Origin: Schistosoma mansoni
Lineage: Eukaryota > Platyhelminthes > Trematoda > Strigeidida > Schistosomatidae
Reading direction: 5' to 3'
NCBI RefSeq assembly: GCF_000237925.1
Contig: NW_017386006.1
Location: forward strand, 1,922,001-1,986,000
Length of the DNA: 64,000 nucleotides
Part shown: positions 22,337 through 33,036 of the stretch, piece by piece
Layout of the letters: each line of letters opens with the position of its first letter
How positions within the stretch are numbered: the stretch's first letter is position 1
The notes under the pieces: model-generated
Seen by the model: only the letters and a program-made list of their open reading frames with translations
Told to the model about the DNA's origin: nothing
The model's database searches: none
Translations under genes and position numbers: made by a program

Positions 22337-22856
22337 TGTTATATCGAGTGCATGCGTACGTGCCCTGTATAATATATGACGTGATGATTCCCGCCAATCA
22401 GAAAGGAGCGAATTATAGACCGGATCCAATGATACACAAAAGCTGTATGAGCAGTCTTGAGTACTTATCAGTACTGCTTTCTGCCTAGCCCAGCCAGTTA
22501 AGTCCAGAACACCAATATCAGTCTCTGCAACATGAACGATTATTCTCAAATATACTGGGTTTATATACCAAACAAACTGACCACATCGTAACATAAAATA
22601 GAAAATAACATTTGTACAAGATTTGGCCAGATGTGGCTGTGAATAGAGGGAACAGTAATCAATAGACTGGGGGTAACTCAAGAATGGTAAATTGTATAAT
22701 AATAGTCTATCTGTCAAAATAAAGCTTATAATAAGAGGGACGCGAATATGAATAGTTTAGTTACTTAACAATTATAAAATAGGAAATATACATATCAAAT
22801 TGGTCAATAAATAGTTCTCAAAGTTACCATTCACAAAATCTCCACGGGATATAACA
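22337..22856 (-). mobile_element. Solo LTR, same family as 4846-5360
   Basis: 520 bases with terminal inverted TGTTATATC/GATATAACA and an exact 5-base TSD CTTTT (22332-22336 and 22857-22861). No internal region. Orientation is inferred from the polypurine tract at the 4846 copy. Confidence 0.8.
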
Positions 22857-22861
22857 CTTTT

Positions 22862-23292
22862 TATTCCGAATAAATCCCGAAGCAACTACAGATATCGTTC
22901 ATCGATCCAGCTATTATTTTTTCAATTCAGTACCATCATTTTAAATGCTAAATGTCTACTATCTGTGCGAAAATCTAGTAATCATCTGTTGAACGTGTTT
23001 AAACACATGTATTCTGTATCCTCTCATCCGACACCACTTCTCATCAAGTTCAACTTTTTCATTTCTAACATTCTGAAGTTCATTAAACTATCACGAGTAT
23101 GAACAACAGACGTCTTATCCCACTGTATTTCGCATTAATTCAACTTATGGGTATTAGCATTTCATTTTCAGTACTCACACATGCAGCCTATTTACTTTTT
23201 AAAGTCAAGTATAATTTACAATAGCTATTTAAAAATAATAATGACATTTCAAGGTCTTGAAAATATCCATTAAAACAACATTAGTGAATATC
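22862..23292. other. AT-rich intergenic stretch, nothing recognised
   Basis: No feature could be recognised. Confidence 0.5.
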
Positions 23293-23438
23293 AGAAGGGG
23301 GTTTTGTGGAGATTTTAGTAATTTTATATAGTTGAGATCATAAGTCAATTGAAGCTAGACCACCATGGAAAACCTGGAAGCACTGGATGGCCTTTTCGTC
23401 CTATTGTGGGACTCCTCAGCAGTGTGCATCCACTGAAG
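23293..23438 (-). mobile_element. Family B SINE, 3' half
   Basis: Minus strand, from just upstream of the hammerhead (23380-23424) to the tail end (rc of cagaagggggttttgtggag). Core boxes CTGAGGA and GAAA are intact and stem I GCACTG/CAGTGT is almost perfect, but stem III (AAGGCCAT) is weak. The tRNA head is absent. Confidence 0.8.
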
Positions 23439-24036
23439 ACAAAACCAGTATAAAATAGATGGTTGTGAATTAGTTAACTATGTATATCTTAATATTTCCT
23501 CTAATTAAGGTAGTTAGTTAAAGAAGCAGTCCTTACAAGATTAATAACAAAATGATATATCAATTGATTATCACAATTGAGCAATGATGAAGCAAATTAA
23601 AATTAATAAGTTTATGAGCAATATGTATTGTTAGGCGATATTTGTTGGAGATCACTTTCGTTTGGAGCACGATCAAAAACCAGGAAGGACCTAACAACTC
23701 TGCAGTCTATGTATTGGAAGCCTGGTCAGTGTATAGCAGCAGTGCTCACAGGAAACGAATCGTTATGTCTGCTTGATTAGTGTAAAATATTATGACCAAT
23801 TTCATTGGTAATGATTGCTTCCCTTCACTGAGGTTCTCATCCTGCTACCGTAAGCTAACTGTCATATGAAGAGTAGTGGTTTATTCAAAGATACTTTTAA
23901 AACATAGGTCTCATTAAGTGGTGTTATTACCGATACAGAAATTCATGGCAGTATACCCATCGATTCTCAACCAACATTTCACTCGAAAATAATTCAATTC
24001 AAGATGGCTCTCAGAATTAACAAAATGACACAAAAT
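23439..24036. other. AT-rich intergenic stretch, nothing recognised
   Basis: No feature could be recognised. Confidence 0.5.
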
Positions 24037-24815
24037 TTGGTCTGACAATATACTAGCAGCAGCACTGAAGTCAGACATTGAAGTTACTGTGAATATGCTT
24101 CACATTCTATTCAAGAAGATTTGGGAACAGGAGCAAGTGCCAACGGACTGGAAATAAGGATACCTCATCAAGACACCAAAGAACGTATATCTGAGTGAAT
24201 GTGAGAACTACAGAGGCATTAGTTTGTTATCAGTACCAGGAAAGGTTTTTAACAGAGTGTTGCTGAACCGGACGAAGGACGCTGTGGACGCACAACTTCG
24301 AGATCAACAGATCGGATTCCGTAAGGATCGGTCGTGCACAGACCGAATCGCGACACTACGGTTCATCTTTGAACAGTCAGTTGATTTGAACTGATCACTA
24401 TACATCAATTTCATTGAATATGAGAAGGCGTTTAACAATATGGACAGGAGAACACTATGGAACCTTCTTCAACACTATAGTGTATCTGAGAGAATTGTCA
24501 ACATTATCCGGAACTCATACGATGGACTACAGTGCGAAGTCATGCATGGAGGACAGCTGACAGATGCATTTCCACTAAGGACCGGAGTCAGACAAGGCTG
24601 TCTACTCTCCCCATTCCTCTTTCTTCTGGTGATTGACTGGATTATGAAAACCTCGTCATATGAGAGGAAGCACGGAATACAATGGACATCTCAGAATCAA
24701 TTAGAAGATTTGGACTTCGCAGATGACCTAGCCCATTTATCCCATACACAACAATAAATACAGGTCAAGACAAACATTGTAGCAACAGCCTCTTCATCAA
24801 TAGGCCTCAACATAC
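24037..24815 (+). mobile_element. RTE reverse transcriptase fragment (copy E)
   Basis: Plus-strand RTE from the linker end to just past the FADD motif, truncated at both ends. The longest open part (24440-24757) covers [18 protein letters not shown] and FADD. A frame stop (caataa) ends it. At several positions where the two young copies have stops this fragment retains a sense codon (for example W after PTD, K in FRKDRS). Confidence 0.85.
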
Positions 24816-25016
24816 ATATATAATCGCAATCAAAGAAACTTGACTGACAGCAGCCTATAGATAGTATGAAACTTGATTTTGAAGGTTCTATGTTGATAAG
24901 AATCAAGAGAATCCAGAAGTGTAAAGGAGGAATAGATATATAGTTTGACCTACTTTATTAAAATAAACTTAATAATCAATAATTAGATCCAGGATAAGTT
25001 TTTCAATCGATCATCA
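24816..25016 (+). mobile_element. CR1/Jockey-type endonuclease fragment (short)
   Basis: A reading frame with IIAIKET-x-LTAAY and, later, R-x-K-R-x-x-K-C-K-G-G corresponds to the N-terminal half of an APE endonuclease of a CR1-like element. It is about 90% identical to 31913-32103. Stops interrupt it. Confidence 0.6.
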
Positions 25017-25387
25017 TCACTTTGTTAAAATGAAATAAAGAAATTATGAGCAAAAAAAATTATTTTTTTCTTGTGAACTTAATTGTTACGCTGTATTATT
25101 GTTGTGTTGTTGCTTTCTTTTTGTATTTTTTTTCTCGAAACTGTGGTTTTTTTGAAAATTTATTTATTCATTCCACAAACTTGTTGAAGAGGTCCTTTAT
25201 ATTATCAATAAATATGTTTTAAAACTATTATTTGAGCGTTCAATGGATAGATTATTCTCTCTCCCCCCCCCTTTTTTTTTTTAAAAAAAATTCATATTTA
25301 TCATGTTTTAACTTATAAAGAGTTTTTAATAATACGTGATATTTATTGAAATTTCTATTGCTTTGGTTTTATGATTTCTACTGAGTG
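25017..25387. repeat. Low-complexity T/A/C homopolymer-rich stretch
   Basis: Contains runs of C, T and A around 25260-25292 and long T-rich segments. No coding signal. Confidence 0.6.
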
Positions 25388-26172
25388 AATGGGAAAATAA
25401 GAGATTTGGACTTCGCTGATGAACCGGCCCTCCTATCTCATACACACGGAGAAAAGCAGATGAAGATAATAAATGTAGCAGTAGCCTCTCCATCAATAGG
25501 CCTCAACATACACAAAGGAAAAAGCAAGATTCTCAAATGCAACACAGAGAACACCAACCCAATCACACTTGATGGAGAAACTCTGGACGAGGTGGAAACA
25601 TTCAAGTACCTGGGGAGCATCATTGATAAACAAGGAGGATCTGTTGCAGATGTGAAGGTGAGGATTGGCAAAGCAAGGACCGCATTTTTACAATTGTAGA
25701 ACATATGGAACTCAGAACAGTTGTTAACTAACTTCAAGGTGAGAATCTTCAATACGAACGTCAAAACTACTACATCCATCATCAAGAAGGTACAAGTATT
25801 TGTAAACAGTTGTCTATGCAAAATACTCATCATTCACTGGCCGGATACTATCAACAACAGCCTACTATGGGAGAGGACAAACCAGCCTGGAGCTGAAGAG
25901 GAAATTAGGAAAAGACGTTGGAAGTGGATCGGACATACATTGAGGAAATCACCAAACTGTATCACGAGGCAATCTTTAACTTGGAATGGTGAAGGGAATC
26001 GAAAAAGAAGAAGGTGAAAGAACACATTACGTCTGAAGATAGAAGCAGATATGAAAAGGATGAATGTTAACTGGAAATAACTGTAAAGGATTGCTCTGGA
26101 CAGGGTTGGATGGAGAATGCTGGTGGGCGGCTTATGCTTCCCCACGAGAGGTAACAGGAGTAAGTAAGTGTT
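25388..26172 (+). mobile_element. RTE 3' part (copy F)
   Basis: Plus-strand RTE from the FADD region (DLDFADE) to the 3' end with taagtaag. Two frames cover it because of a stop at 25697 and a small deletion near 25765. The tail runs directly into an oppositely oriented RTE piece. Confidence 0.85.
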
Positions 26173-27033
26173 TCCAAGTGAGGGCTTGACGCAGTTGGGT
26201 GATTTCCTCAATGTGTGTCCTATCCATTTCCACCACTTCTTCCTCATTTCTTCCTCCATTGGATGGAATCTGGTTTGTTCTATCCCACAGTAGGTTATTG
26301 CTGAGAGTGTCTGGCCATCGGATCCGAAGTATCTTGCGTAGACAACTGTTAATAAGCACCTGTATCTTGTGGATGATGACTTTCGTAGTTCTCCACGTCT
26401 CCGCCCCTCACAGTAGGACTATCTTGACATTTGTATTGAAAAATCTGATCTTGGTGTTGGTTGACAATTGTTTTGAGTCCCAGATGTTCTGCAATTGTAG
26501 ATATGTTGCTCTTGCTTCGCCGATCCGCGTCTTCACATTCGCATCTGATCCACCGTTTTCATGATGCTGCCCAGATATGTAAAGGTTTTCACATCCTCCA
26601 AAGCTTCTCCATCAAGTGTAATTCAATCAGTGCATGCTATATTGTATGTGTGAGTCTTGCTTTTCCCTTTGTTTATATTGAGACCTACTGCTGTTGAGGC
26701 TGCTGCTACACTGGTCGTCTTCTCCTGAATTTGTTGTTGCGTGTGTGATAAAAGAGCGTCAGGTCATCTGCGAAGTGTAGATCGTTCAGCTGTATCCTAC
26801 CTGTCCACTGTATTCCGTGCTTCCCCCCCCCAGATGTTGACATCTTCATAATCTAGTCAATTACCAGGAGATAGAGAAAGTGTGAGAGTAAGCAACATTG
26901 CCTGACACTGGTCTTTACTTCGAACGAGTCAGTGAGTTGTCCTCCATCTACGACTTTGCAGTTTAATCCATCATAGGAATTCCGTATAATATTGACTATC
27001 TTCTCAGGCACGCCGTAGAGTCGAATAAGTGGT
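26173..27033 (-). mobile_element. RTE fragment of a second subfamily (copy G)
   Basis: Minus-strand RTE reverse transcriptase segment lacking the last 3' part. More than 500 bases are close to 32345-32905, and its terminal block matches the element at the window start. Several frameshifts. Confidence 0.8.
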
Positions 27034-27284
27034 AAAAAAATAAAACCACACTATGTTAATTATCAATCCCATAGAAAGGAAGAACTAATTATCCATCGAA
27101 CTTACAACGAAATCTCAACCGATCATATTTAACCTATTCCAATCATACATCTACTTCTTCACCCTTTGACTATCATTTTTTCACGATCATTTATAAATAC
27201 ATGAACGAGTACAAGTATATCTCATCGAATGATCTAGATAACATGAAATCATAATCAAACTTGACTATCATTAATGGCTTTATT

Positions 27285-27505
27285 CAATATTATATTTTTG
27301 GTACAATATAGAGTTCTCAGCACAATGCATTTCAACAAGTTTCCTTTCCTTTATTTTTTCAGCTTTCCTGATGATAAATATTGAATGTTCATCAATTAAA
27401 TGTTAGCAGTTCAAGAATCGATATCAGAACAATGATCATTGTTTTCAATGAATATTGAAATCCACTATAATGTCTCTGAATGTACTTTTTTGTAAGTTGT
27501 ACAAT
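27285..27505 (-). repeat. Dispersed repeat, pair member of 48950-49188
   Basis: Reverse complement matches 48950-49188, best in the block around ctatattgtaccaaaaat. It has an AATAAA near its end, as a transcript 3' end might. Family unknown. Confidence 0.6.
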
Positions 27506-27973
27506 GAAAGATTATAGACTTTTCATTAAACGCGCCTAAATATGTTATACGATGAATAGACATAATGATATGTGTAAACAAACAAAATATAGTTGATGTC
27601 AGGAACAGATAGCCCAGATATTCAACCAAGCCTCCAAAGTTTTAATTATACAAAATATTTAGATTTGTTTCTTTATATTACTTAAATTTATAATAATTTG
27701 AATTCAATTACTGATTTATTCTTTTAAAAATCAAAATAAGATGTTATAATAAATATATATCAGCAATCCAATGTGTCTACTCATTAGGATCTTATAAATA
27801 TCTTAGTATATTAGCGCAATACATTTCGAACAATCTGATCACTCATATACTTGTTAGGAACATTTATATATAAAAATAAAAAGCCAAATAGACTGGGATT
27901 AAGGGGGGGGGTGAGGGAAGACAAGGATAATAATAATAATAATAAGCAAAGATGGTTAGTGGCTACCAGTGGA

Positions 27974-28021
27974 ATCCAGGACGCCCACTCCTTCGTCCTA
28001 TTTGGGACTCGTCAGCTGGAT
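27974..28021 (-). ncRNA. Hammerhead ribozyme, Sm-alpha, altered stem III
   Basis: On the minus strand CTGACGA, stem II GTCC/GGAC and stem I ATCCAG/CTGGAT are intact and the cleavage context GCGTC/CTGG is the Sm-alpha one. GAA is followed by G, not A, and stem III differs, so the core pair at 15.1 is lost. Probably inactive. Confidence 0.65.
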
Positions 28022-28224
28022 GTACCTGCATCTCAGAGTTGATGTTCACTCTGGGATTAGAACCCAATACCTTTCGCTTCAAACGCCATCATTTCAACTT
28101 CAACCCATTGCACAAGCTAGTAGATATCAGGACTCAGTCGCCGAGTGGATAACGCAATGGCGTTTGAAGCGAATGGTACTGGGTTCGAGTCACAGAGTGA
28201 ACATCAACTCTGAGATGTAGGTAC

Positions 28225-28272
28225 ATCCAGCTGACGAGTCCCGAATAGGATGAAACGCGCGTCAAACTGGAT
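28225..28272 (+). ncRNA. Hammerhead ribozyme, Sm-alpha type
   Basis: CTGACGA and GAAA intact, stem I ATCCAG/CTGGAT, stem II GTCC/GGAT with a G-T wobble next to the core, stem III ACGCGCGT. Predicted cleavage after C28263. The AAA insertion (28264-28266) follows the cleavage site, as in the copy at 1200-1247. Confidence 0.8.
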
Positions 28273-28427
28273 TCCACTACTATCCACTATCCATCTTTGC
28301 TTACCATGTTTGTTAATTTAGGCTATATCGAGGCAATATGCACAGTATGCACATATGCTTATTAGAGACTGACCAGTTGCAGTCCCAAACATCAATGGGA
28401 AGATTCAAACGAACAAAACTAAGTAAA

Positions 28428-28470
28428 TTTCAATAATAATAATAATTATTATTATTATTATTATTATGTG
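28428..28470. repeat. AAT/ATT microsatellite (palindromic)
   Basis: aataataat immediately followed by attattatt, directly after the Sm-alpha tail. Confidence 0.8.
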
Positions 28471-28725
28471 TGAACATGTAGCAAAATGGTTGCAGAAACA
28501 AATAGAATCAAATAACCCGATAAGAATAGAGGATAAACATCTATCATCCTCGATTGCCAAACACATAGTTCAAAACAGGTCATAAGATTGATCTTAATTC
28601 GGCTTTTGTGGTGTTGTATAAAAGTGTAAAAGGGCGTATTACTAAGGTTTATTGAAGCCTTAGCCATAAGAAAATTCAAACCCCCTTTGTGTATTCAAAA
28701 AACAGTTTGTTTTCACCTTAAACCT
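28455..28725 (+). pseudogene. PLE GIY-YIG endonuclease C-terminal remnant
   Basis: In shifting frames it reads EHVAKWLQKQ, SSSIAKHIV, TGHKIDLNSAFVVLY and RFIEALAIRKFKPPLC, the order found after the YIG motif in PLE endonucleases. At least one frameshift and several stops. The catalytic GIY-YIG part is missing. Confidence 0.65.
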
Positions 28726-29226
28726 ACCCCGGGTAATTATAGCTTATTACCCATAGTGATTAGGTTTAAAATTGTTTTCATATGATTTATATTATCCTTT
28801 TCTACTCTCCCCCCCATTTCCAGTCTAGTTGACCTGTTATCTTTTTATATATAAATGTTCTTAACAAGTATATTATGTGTGTATTGCGCTAATATATCAT
28901 CACATAGTTCTTCTGATAATCTTCGTCTTCTTATTACTAAACTATCGAAATTTATCAAAGGGATTATAATTGCTTTAAATATCTTAGTATATAGTTAAGA
29001 AGAGATAGACTTATATTATTAACTTTCTATTGGTAGAAAAATCAACAACTTAAAATTGATTCTATCAGTAAATGTTTAGATTGTTTCACTATTCTATTCA
29101 TTTATTCAACTATTCACTTAGTAACAAAACTCTACATAGTAACAATACATAATTATTCTTTAATTATATTGTCAAAATAAGAAATTTTCATTCAACTTTC
29201 ATAGACTACTAATACTACTTATATCA

Positions 29227-30300
29227 ATGATAATGAATTCATTTCATAATATGACTGAATTAAATACACCATTGGATACATTAATAGATTGTATTATGGT
29301 TGAAACAAAACATTCAAATGCAAGTTATATAGCATGTATCATCTCAAAGATTTATGGAACTTTGATAGGATATTGTTTCCCAATCATTGGAACATTTAAT
29401 ATAATCACTAACAGTATTGTCATTGTTATATTTCTTATTTCCCTTCATCATAAAAATAGATATTTTATATATTTAGGAATATTAGCTATATCAGATATGG
29501 GAATTAATATTTTTATTGGTTGGTTATGGTTATTTCCATCCTATGGTCTACCATATATAACATCCGGATCCATATACTATTTTATATTAACAATATCTAG
29601 TTTTTATTGTCGTTTATTTAAATCGATTCAAATTATCTGGTGTAATCTCCGGGGTAATATGTATATAGTATTAGCATTTGATCGTTTACTTCTATTGTAT
29701 AAACCTTTAACTTATAAAGTATCTTCTAAATATGTTATCATAGTAATTCTTATTATAATATTCATTATCAGTATTACAATGTCATTACCAATTATAATCT
29801 ATACAGATTTGTTAATAACTCAACAGCTCCTCACTTGTTGGTTTACAAATTACAGTGTATTACTCTCATTCTATAAAGTGTTATTTTCTAATTCATGCTT
29901 ATTTCAATTAACACTTGTTAGTTTAGTAGATATATTCTTCTTAGTAAAGATGATCAAATGGTCTCATCAACGTCATTATATTAAGAATACAATATCACCT
30001 TTGAAAACAAAACAAATATCAAAGATTAAAACACTTCTTTTATTGGATATTATATCATTTATATGTTCAGTACCAAGTAGTATTGTTTATATGAATTTAG
30101 CATCTTTAAATAAACCAAATGTAGAATATATACGTGTATTAACACTTGTAATTCATATGTCATGGGCTTTAATATTTTTACAATCTTCATTGAATATAAT
30201 ACTGTATTATAAGCGTATAGATTATTTTCGTCAAATTTTATTGAAATTCATTACTGGTTATCATTTCCATGGCAGATTATCAATAATTCACAAGTCATAG
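29227..30300 (+). CDS. Rhodopsin-like orphan GPCR, single exon, divergent paralog
   Basis: 357 residues, seven hydrophobic segments; about TM1 45-72 (N62), TM2 78-103 (D90), TM3 125-152, TM4 168-192, TM5 210-243, TM6 267-290 and TM7 302-327. C128 and C204 match the conserved disulfide, FDRL is at 151-154 in place of DRY, P283 lies in TM6, and NIILY at 323-327 replaces NPxxY. N-terminal glycosylation sites at N8 (NMT) and N31 (NAS). It aligns end to end with the gene at 12639 (TPLDTLIDC near the start, IFLQSSLNI in TM7) but is much more diverged and very AT-rich in codon use. The third codon is also ATG, so the start may be 29233. A polyadenylation-like AATAAA follows the stop at 30302. Ligand unknown. 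Confidence 0.9.
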   Translation: MIMNSFHNMTELNTPLDTLIDCIMVETKHSNASYIACIISKIYGTLIGYCFPIIGTFNIITNSIVIVIFLISLHHKNRYFIYLGILAISDMGINIFIGWLWLFPSYGLPYITSGSIYYFILTISSFYCRLFKSIQIIWCNLRGNMYIVLAFDRLLLLYKPLTYKVSSKYVIIVILIIIFIISITMSLPIIIYTDLLITQQLLTCWFTNYSVLLSFYKVLFSNSCLFQLTLVSLVDIFFLVKMIKWSHQRHYIKNTISPLKTKQISKIKTLLLLDIISFICSVPSSIVYMNLASLNKPNVEYIRVLTLVIHMSWALIFLQSSLNIILYYKRIDYFRQILLKFITGYHFHGRLSIIHKS

Positions 30301-30411
30301 AAATAAACGTAAAAATTACCAAAGGAAATTCTTTTATCATTATGATTGTATCCGTTTGAATTCTTGTAAAAAAGATTAGTAATTTCTCAAAGCTGTAGTT
30401 GATAGTACAAT

Positions 30412-30482
30412 TTATAGATTTGAAAATTTCTGTTTTGTCATTAAGTGTTTACCAGTAGAAATATTCACATGTAGGTTGTATA
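30412..30482 (+). repeat. Direct repeat, left copy, flanking an Sm-alpha cluster
   Basis: Nearly identical to 31629-31700 (shared block tctgttttgtcattaagtgt). The pair brackets the Sm-alpha cluster that follows the second receptor gene. Confidence 0.75.
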
Positions 30483-30775
30483 CATTCACTTAGTATTGTT
30501 TGTTTGAATCTTCCTATTGATGTTTTTTAGGACTGTAACTGGTCAGTCTCTAATTAGCATATGTGCATACTGTGTGTATTGCCTCGATATAGCCTTAATT
30601 CACAAGCATTATAAGCAAAGATGGATAGTGGCTAGCAGTGGAATCTAGTTTGTTGTGCTTTTCGCCCTATTTGGCATTCGTCAGCTGGATGTACTAAGTG
30701 GATTTAAACTTCACCCCATTGCACAAGCAAGTGGCTATCAGGACTCAGTAGCTGAATGGATAACTCAATTCAAGT
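30482..30775. mobile_element. Sm-alpha SINE, rearranged inverted pair
   Basis: A minus-strand tail and hammerhead (30482-30695) are joined to a plus-strand leader and head (30696-30775). The hammerhead at 30643-30690 (minus) has CTGACGA and GAAA, stem I ATCCAG/CTAGAT with one mismatch, and a changed stem II. Confidence 0.75.
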
Positions 30776-30979
30776 TACTACTTCATATTAGTCAACCTCA
30801 ATATTAACGATTAGATTTGATTTTATATGACAAACAAACGTTAGTTAACATGTTATAATTTAAAATGATGTACTCTAACTCAAACCTGATCAATTTTATG
30901 GATTATTAATTTGGATACGATAATTGTAGAACCTGATGAGAAATTATTGAAAAGAATGTTCTTCGTTCATATAATATTT

Positions 30980-31625
30980 ATAACTAAAATTCACTGGGTA
31001 TTGTTTGCTTGTATTATCACATTGATGTTTAGGACTGCAATTGATCAGTCTCTTATTGGAATATGTACATACTGTGCATATTGCCTCGGTATTGCTTTAA
31101 TTCAAAAGCATTTTAAGCAAAGGTAGATGGTGGCTAGCAGTGGAATCCAGGACACTTATAAAGCTTGTAACTTAAGGTAGTATTGAGGCATTCTGCATAG
31201 TATGCACATATGTCAACAAGAAACTGATCGATTGCAGTCCTAAGCAACAATGAGAAGATTAAAACAAACAATACTAAGTGAATTTAAACTTCACCCCATT
31301 GCACAAGCAAGTGACTATCAGGACTCAGCAGGTGAGTGAATAACTCAATGGCGTTTGAGGCGAACGGTACTGGGTTCGAGTCCCAGAGTGAACATCAACT
31401 CTAAGATGCAGGTACATCCAGCTGACGAGTTCCAAATAGGACGAAACACTCATCAAACTGGATTCCACTGCTAGCCACTATCCATCTTTCCTTACAACGC
31501 ATGTGAATCAAGGCTATATCGAGGCAATACGCACAGTATGCACATATGCCAATTAGACACTGGCAAGTTGCAGTCCTAACACATCAATAGGAAGATTCAA
31601 ACAAACAATACTAAGTGAATTTTAC
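30980..31625. mobile_element. Sm-alpha SINEs: inverted tail plus tandem plus-strand units
   Basis: Minus-strand tail (30980-31150), then a plus-strand tail (31155-31280) that runs straight into a complete plus-strand unit (31281-31625) with tRNA-like head, hammerhead and tail. Tail-to-head joining is the tandem (satellite-like) arrangement reported for Sm-alpha. Confidence 0.8.
31416..31463 (+). ncRNA. Hammerhead ribozyme, Sm-alpha type, weak stem III
   Basis: CTGACGA and GAAA intact, stem I ATCCAG/CTGGAT, stem II GTTCC..GGAC. Stem III (ACACTCAT) scarcely pairs. AAA insertion after the cleavage C. Confidence 0.7.
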
Positions 31626-31628
31626 CGC

Positions 31629-31700
31629 AATTTACAGATTTGAAAATTTCTGTTTTGTCATTAAGTGTTTACCCGAAAAAATATTCACATGTAGGTTGTA
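31629..31700 (+). repeat. Direct repeat, right copy, flanking an Sm-alpha cluster
   Basis: Partner of 30412-30482. Confidence 0.75.
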
Positions 31701-31825
31701 AAGGAAATTGTCTTGTAAAATGAATGGCGAAAAAAAACCTAAAAATTGTAAATTTTCAGGTTGTGAAACTTTGACATAGAATGATGCTGAAGCTACTATG
31801 AATAGAGCATGAAATTATTCAAATA

Positions 31826-32103
31826 AGCTTCGAATCTGCTACATCAATGCCCGGAGCTTGCTCAATAAACAGTCTGAACTAGGTGTACAGACTGACTCCA
31901 CTACGCCAAATATAATCGCAGTCACAAAAACTTAACTGACAGCAGCCTATAGATAGTATGAAATTTGATTTTTGAAGGTTCCATGTTGGTAAGAATCAAG
32001 AGAATCCAGAAGTGTAAAGGAAGAAGAGCATATATAGTTTGACCTACTTTATTAAAATAAACTTAATAATCAATAATTAGATCCAGGATAAGTTTTTCGA
32101 TCG
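31826..32103 (+). mobile_element. CR1/Jockey-type endonuclease fragment (longer)
   Basis: The frame reads RICYINARSLLNKQSEL, the typical start of a CR1-like APE endonuclease, then NIIAVTKT-x-LTAAY. Stops follow. 31913-32103 duplicates 24821-25016. No reverse transcriptase nearby from this family. Confidence 0.7.
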
Positions 32104-32344
32104 AATTAAAATTTAATTTCATGACAGTTAATAAACTCTAGTCGATTAAAATAAGTTTGGACATTTTTGACAATAACCATAGTTTAATATTACTGAGTTT
32201 CAATAAATTTCAATGATATAGATGAGAGTTTTATCTGAACATTGAATGAGGTCAATCAAACATTTTTTTTTCATTAATCTCATCACTCAAATTATGATTT
32301 TATAAATTCAAATATGATTTTTTTTAAAATTAGTTCAGTTCATA

Positions 32345-32905
32345 AAGTTGAATAGGACTATCTGGCTAACAGATCCGAGGTACCTTGCGTAGACAACTGT
32401 TAATAAGCAGTTGTATCTTCTGGATGATGACTTTCGTAGTTCTCCACGTCTCCGCCCCATACAGTAGAACTGTTTTGACATTTGTATTGAAAATTCTGAT
32501 CTTGGTGTTCGTTGACAATTGTTTTGAGTCCCAGATGTTCTGCAATTGTAGATATGTTGCTCTTGCTTCGCCGATCCGCGTCTTCACATTCGCATCTGAT
32601 CCACCGTTTTCATGATGCTGCCCAGATATGTAAAGGTTTTCACATCCTCCAAAGCTTCTCCATCGAGTGTGATTTGATTGATGCATGTTGTGCTGTATCG
32701 TTGAGTCTTGCTTTTCCCTTTGTTTATATTGAGACCTACTGCTGTTGAGGCTGCTGCTACACTGGTCGTCTTCTCCTGAATTTGTTGTTGCGTGTGTGAT
32801 AGAAGAGCCAGATGATCTGCGAAGTCTAGATTGTTCAGTTGTATCCTACCTGCCCAATGTATCCTGTGCTTCCCCCGGATATTGACGTCTTCATGATCCA
32901 GAAAT
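32345..32905 (-). mobile_element. RTE fragment of the second subfamily (copy H)
   Basis: Minus-strand reverse transcriptase C-terminal part (thumb region: ARATYLQLQNIWDS, ETWRTT, INSCLRK). Close relative of 26316-26880. Truncated at both ends. Confidence 0.8.
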
Positions 32906-32999
32906 CCAAATGAGAAACTTTTAATTTTTCATGAAACAGAAAAGTATCATTTGCTTCAAAATTTGAGGAATGTGTTAAGTATATTAAGTGGGATTTGTA

Positions 33000-33036
33000 T
33001 TTAAATATATATATATATATATACATATATATATAC
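33000..33036. repeat. AT dinucleotide microsatellite
   Basis: Runs of atatat broken by a C. Confidence 0.9.

Larger units (their letters stand above)
27945..28430. mobile_element. Sm-alpha SINE, head-to-head palindromic pair
   Basis: A minus-strand head-plus-hammerhead piece (27945-28097) faces a full plus-strand copy (28098-28430: 5' leader, tRNA-like head with A box gccgagtggata and B box gggttcgagtc, hammerhead, tail). Arms are about 140 bases. Confidence 0.85.
27795..28997. mobile_element. Composite insertion with inverted arms
   Basis: The 17-base direct repeat taaatatcttagtatat occurs at about 27795-27811 and 28980-28996. Inside, 27805-27935 and 28800-28905 are inverted copies of each other (tagcgcaata ... 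tattgcgcta). Between them lie a palindromic Sm-alpha pair and a PLE endonuclease remnant. The direct repeat may be a TSD, but it is AT-rich. Confidence 0.5.

Noticed and set aside
28130-28200. tRNA-like sequence with A and B boxes
   Set aside because: It is the head of the Sm-alpha SINE; acceptor pairing is absent, so it is not a functional tRNA gene. The same holds for family B heads.
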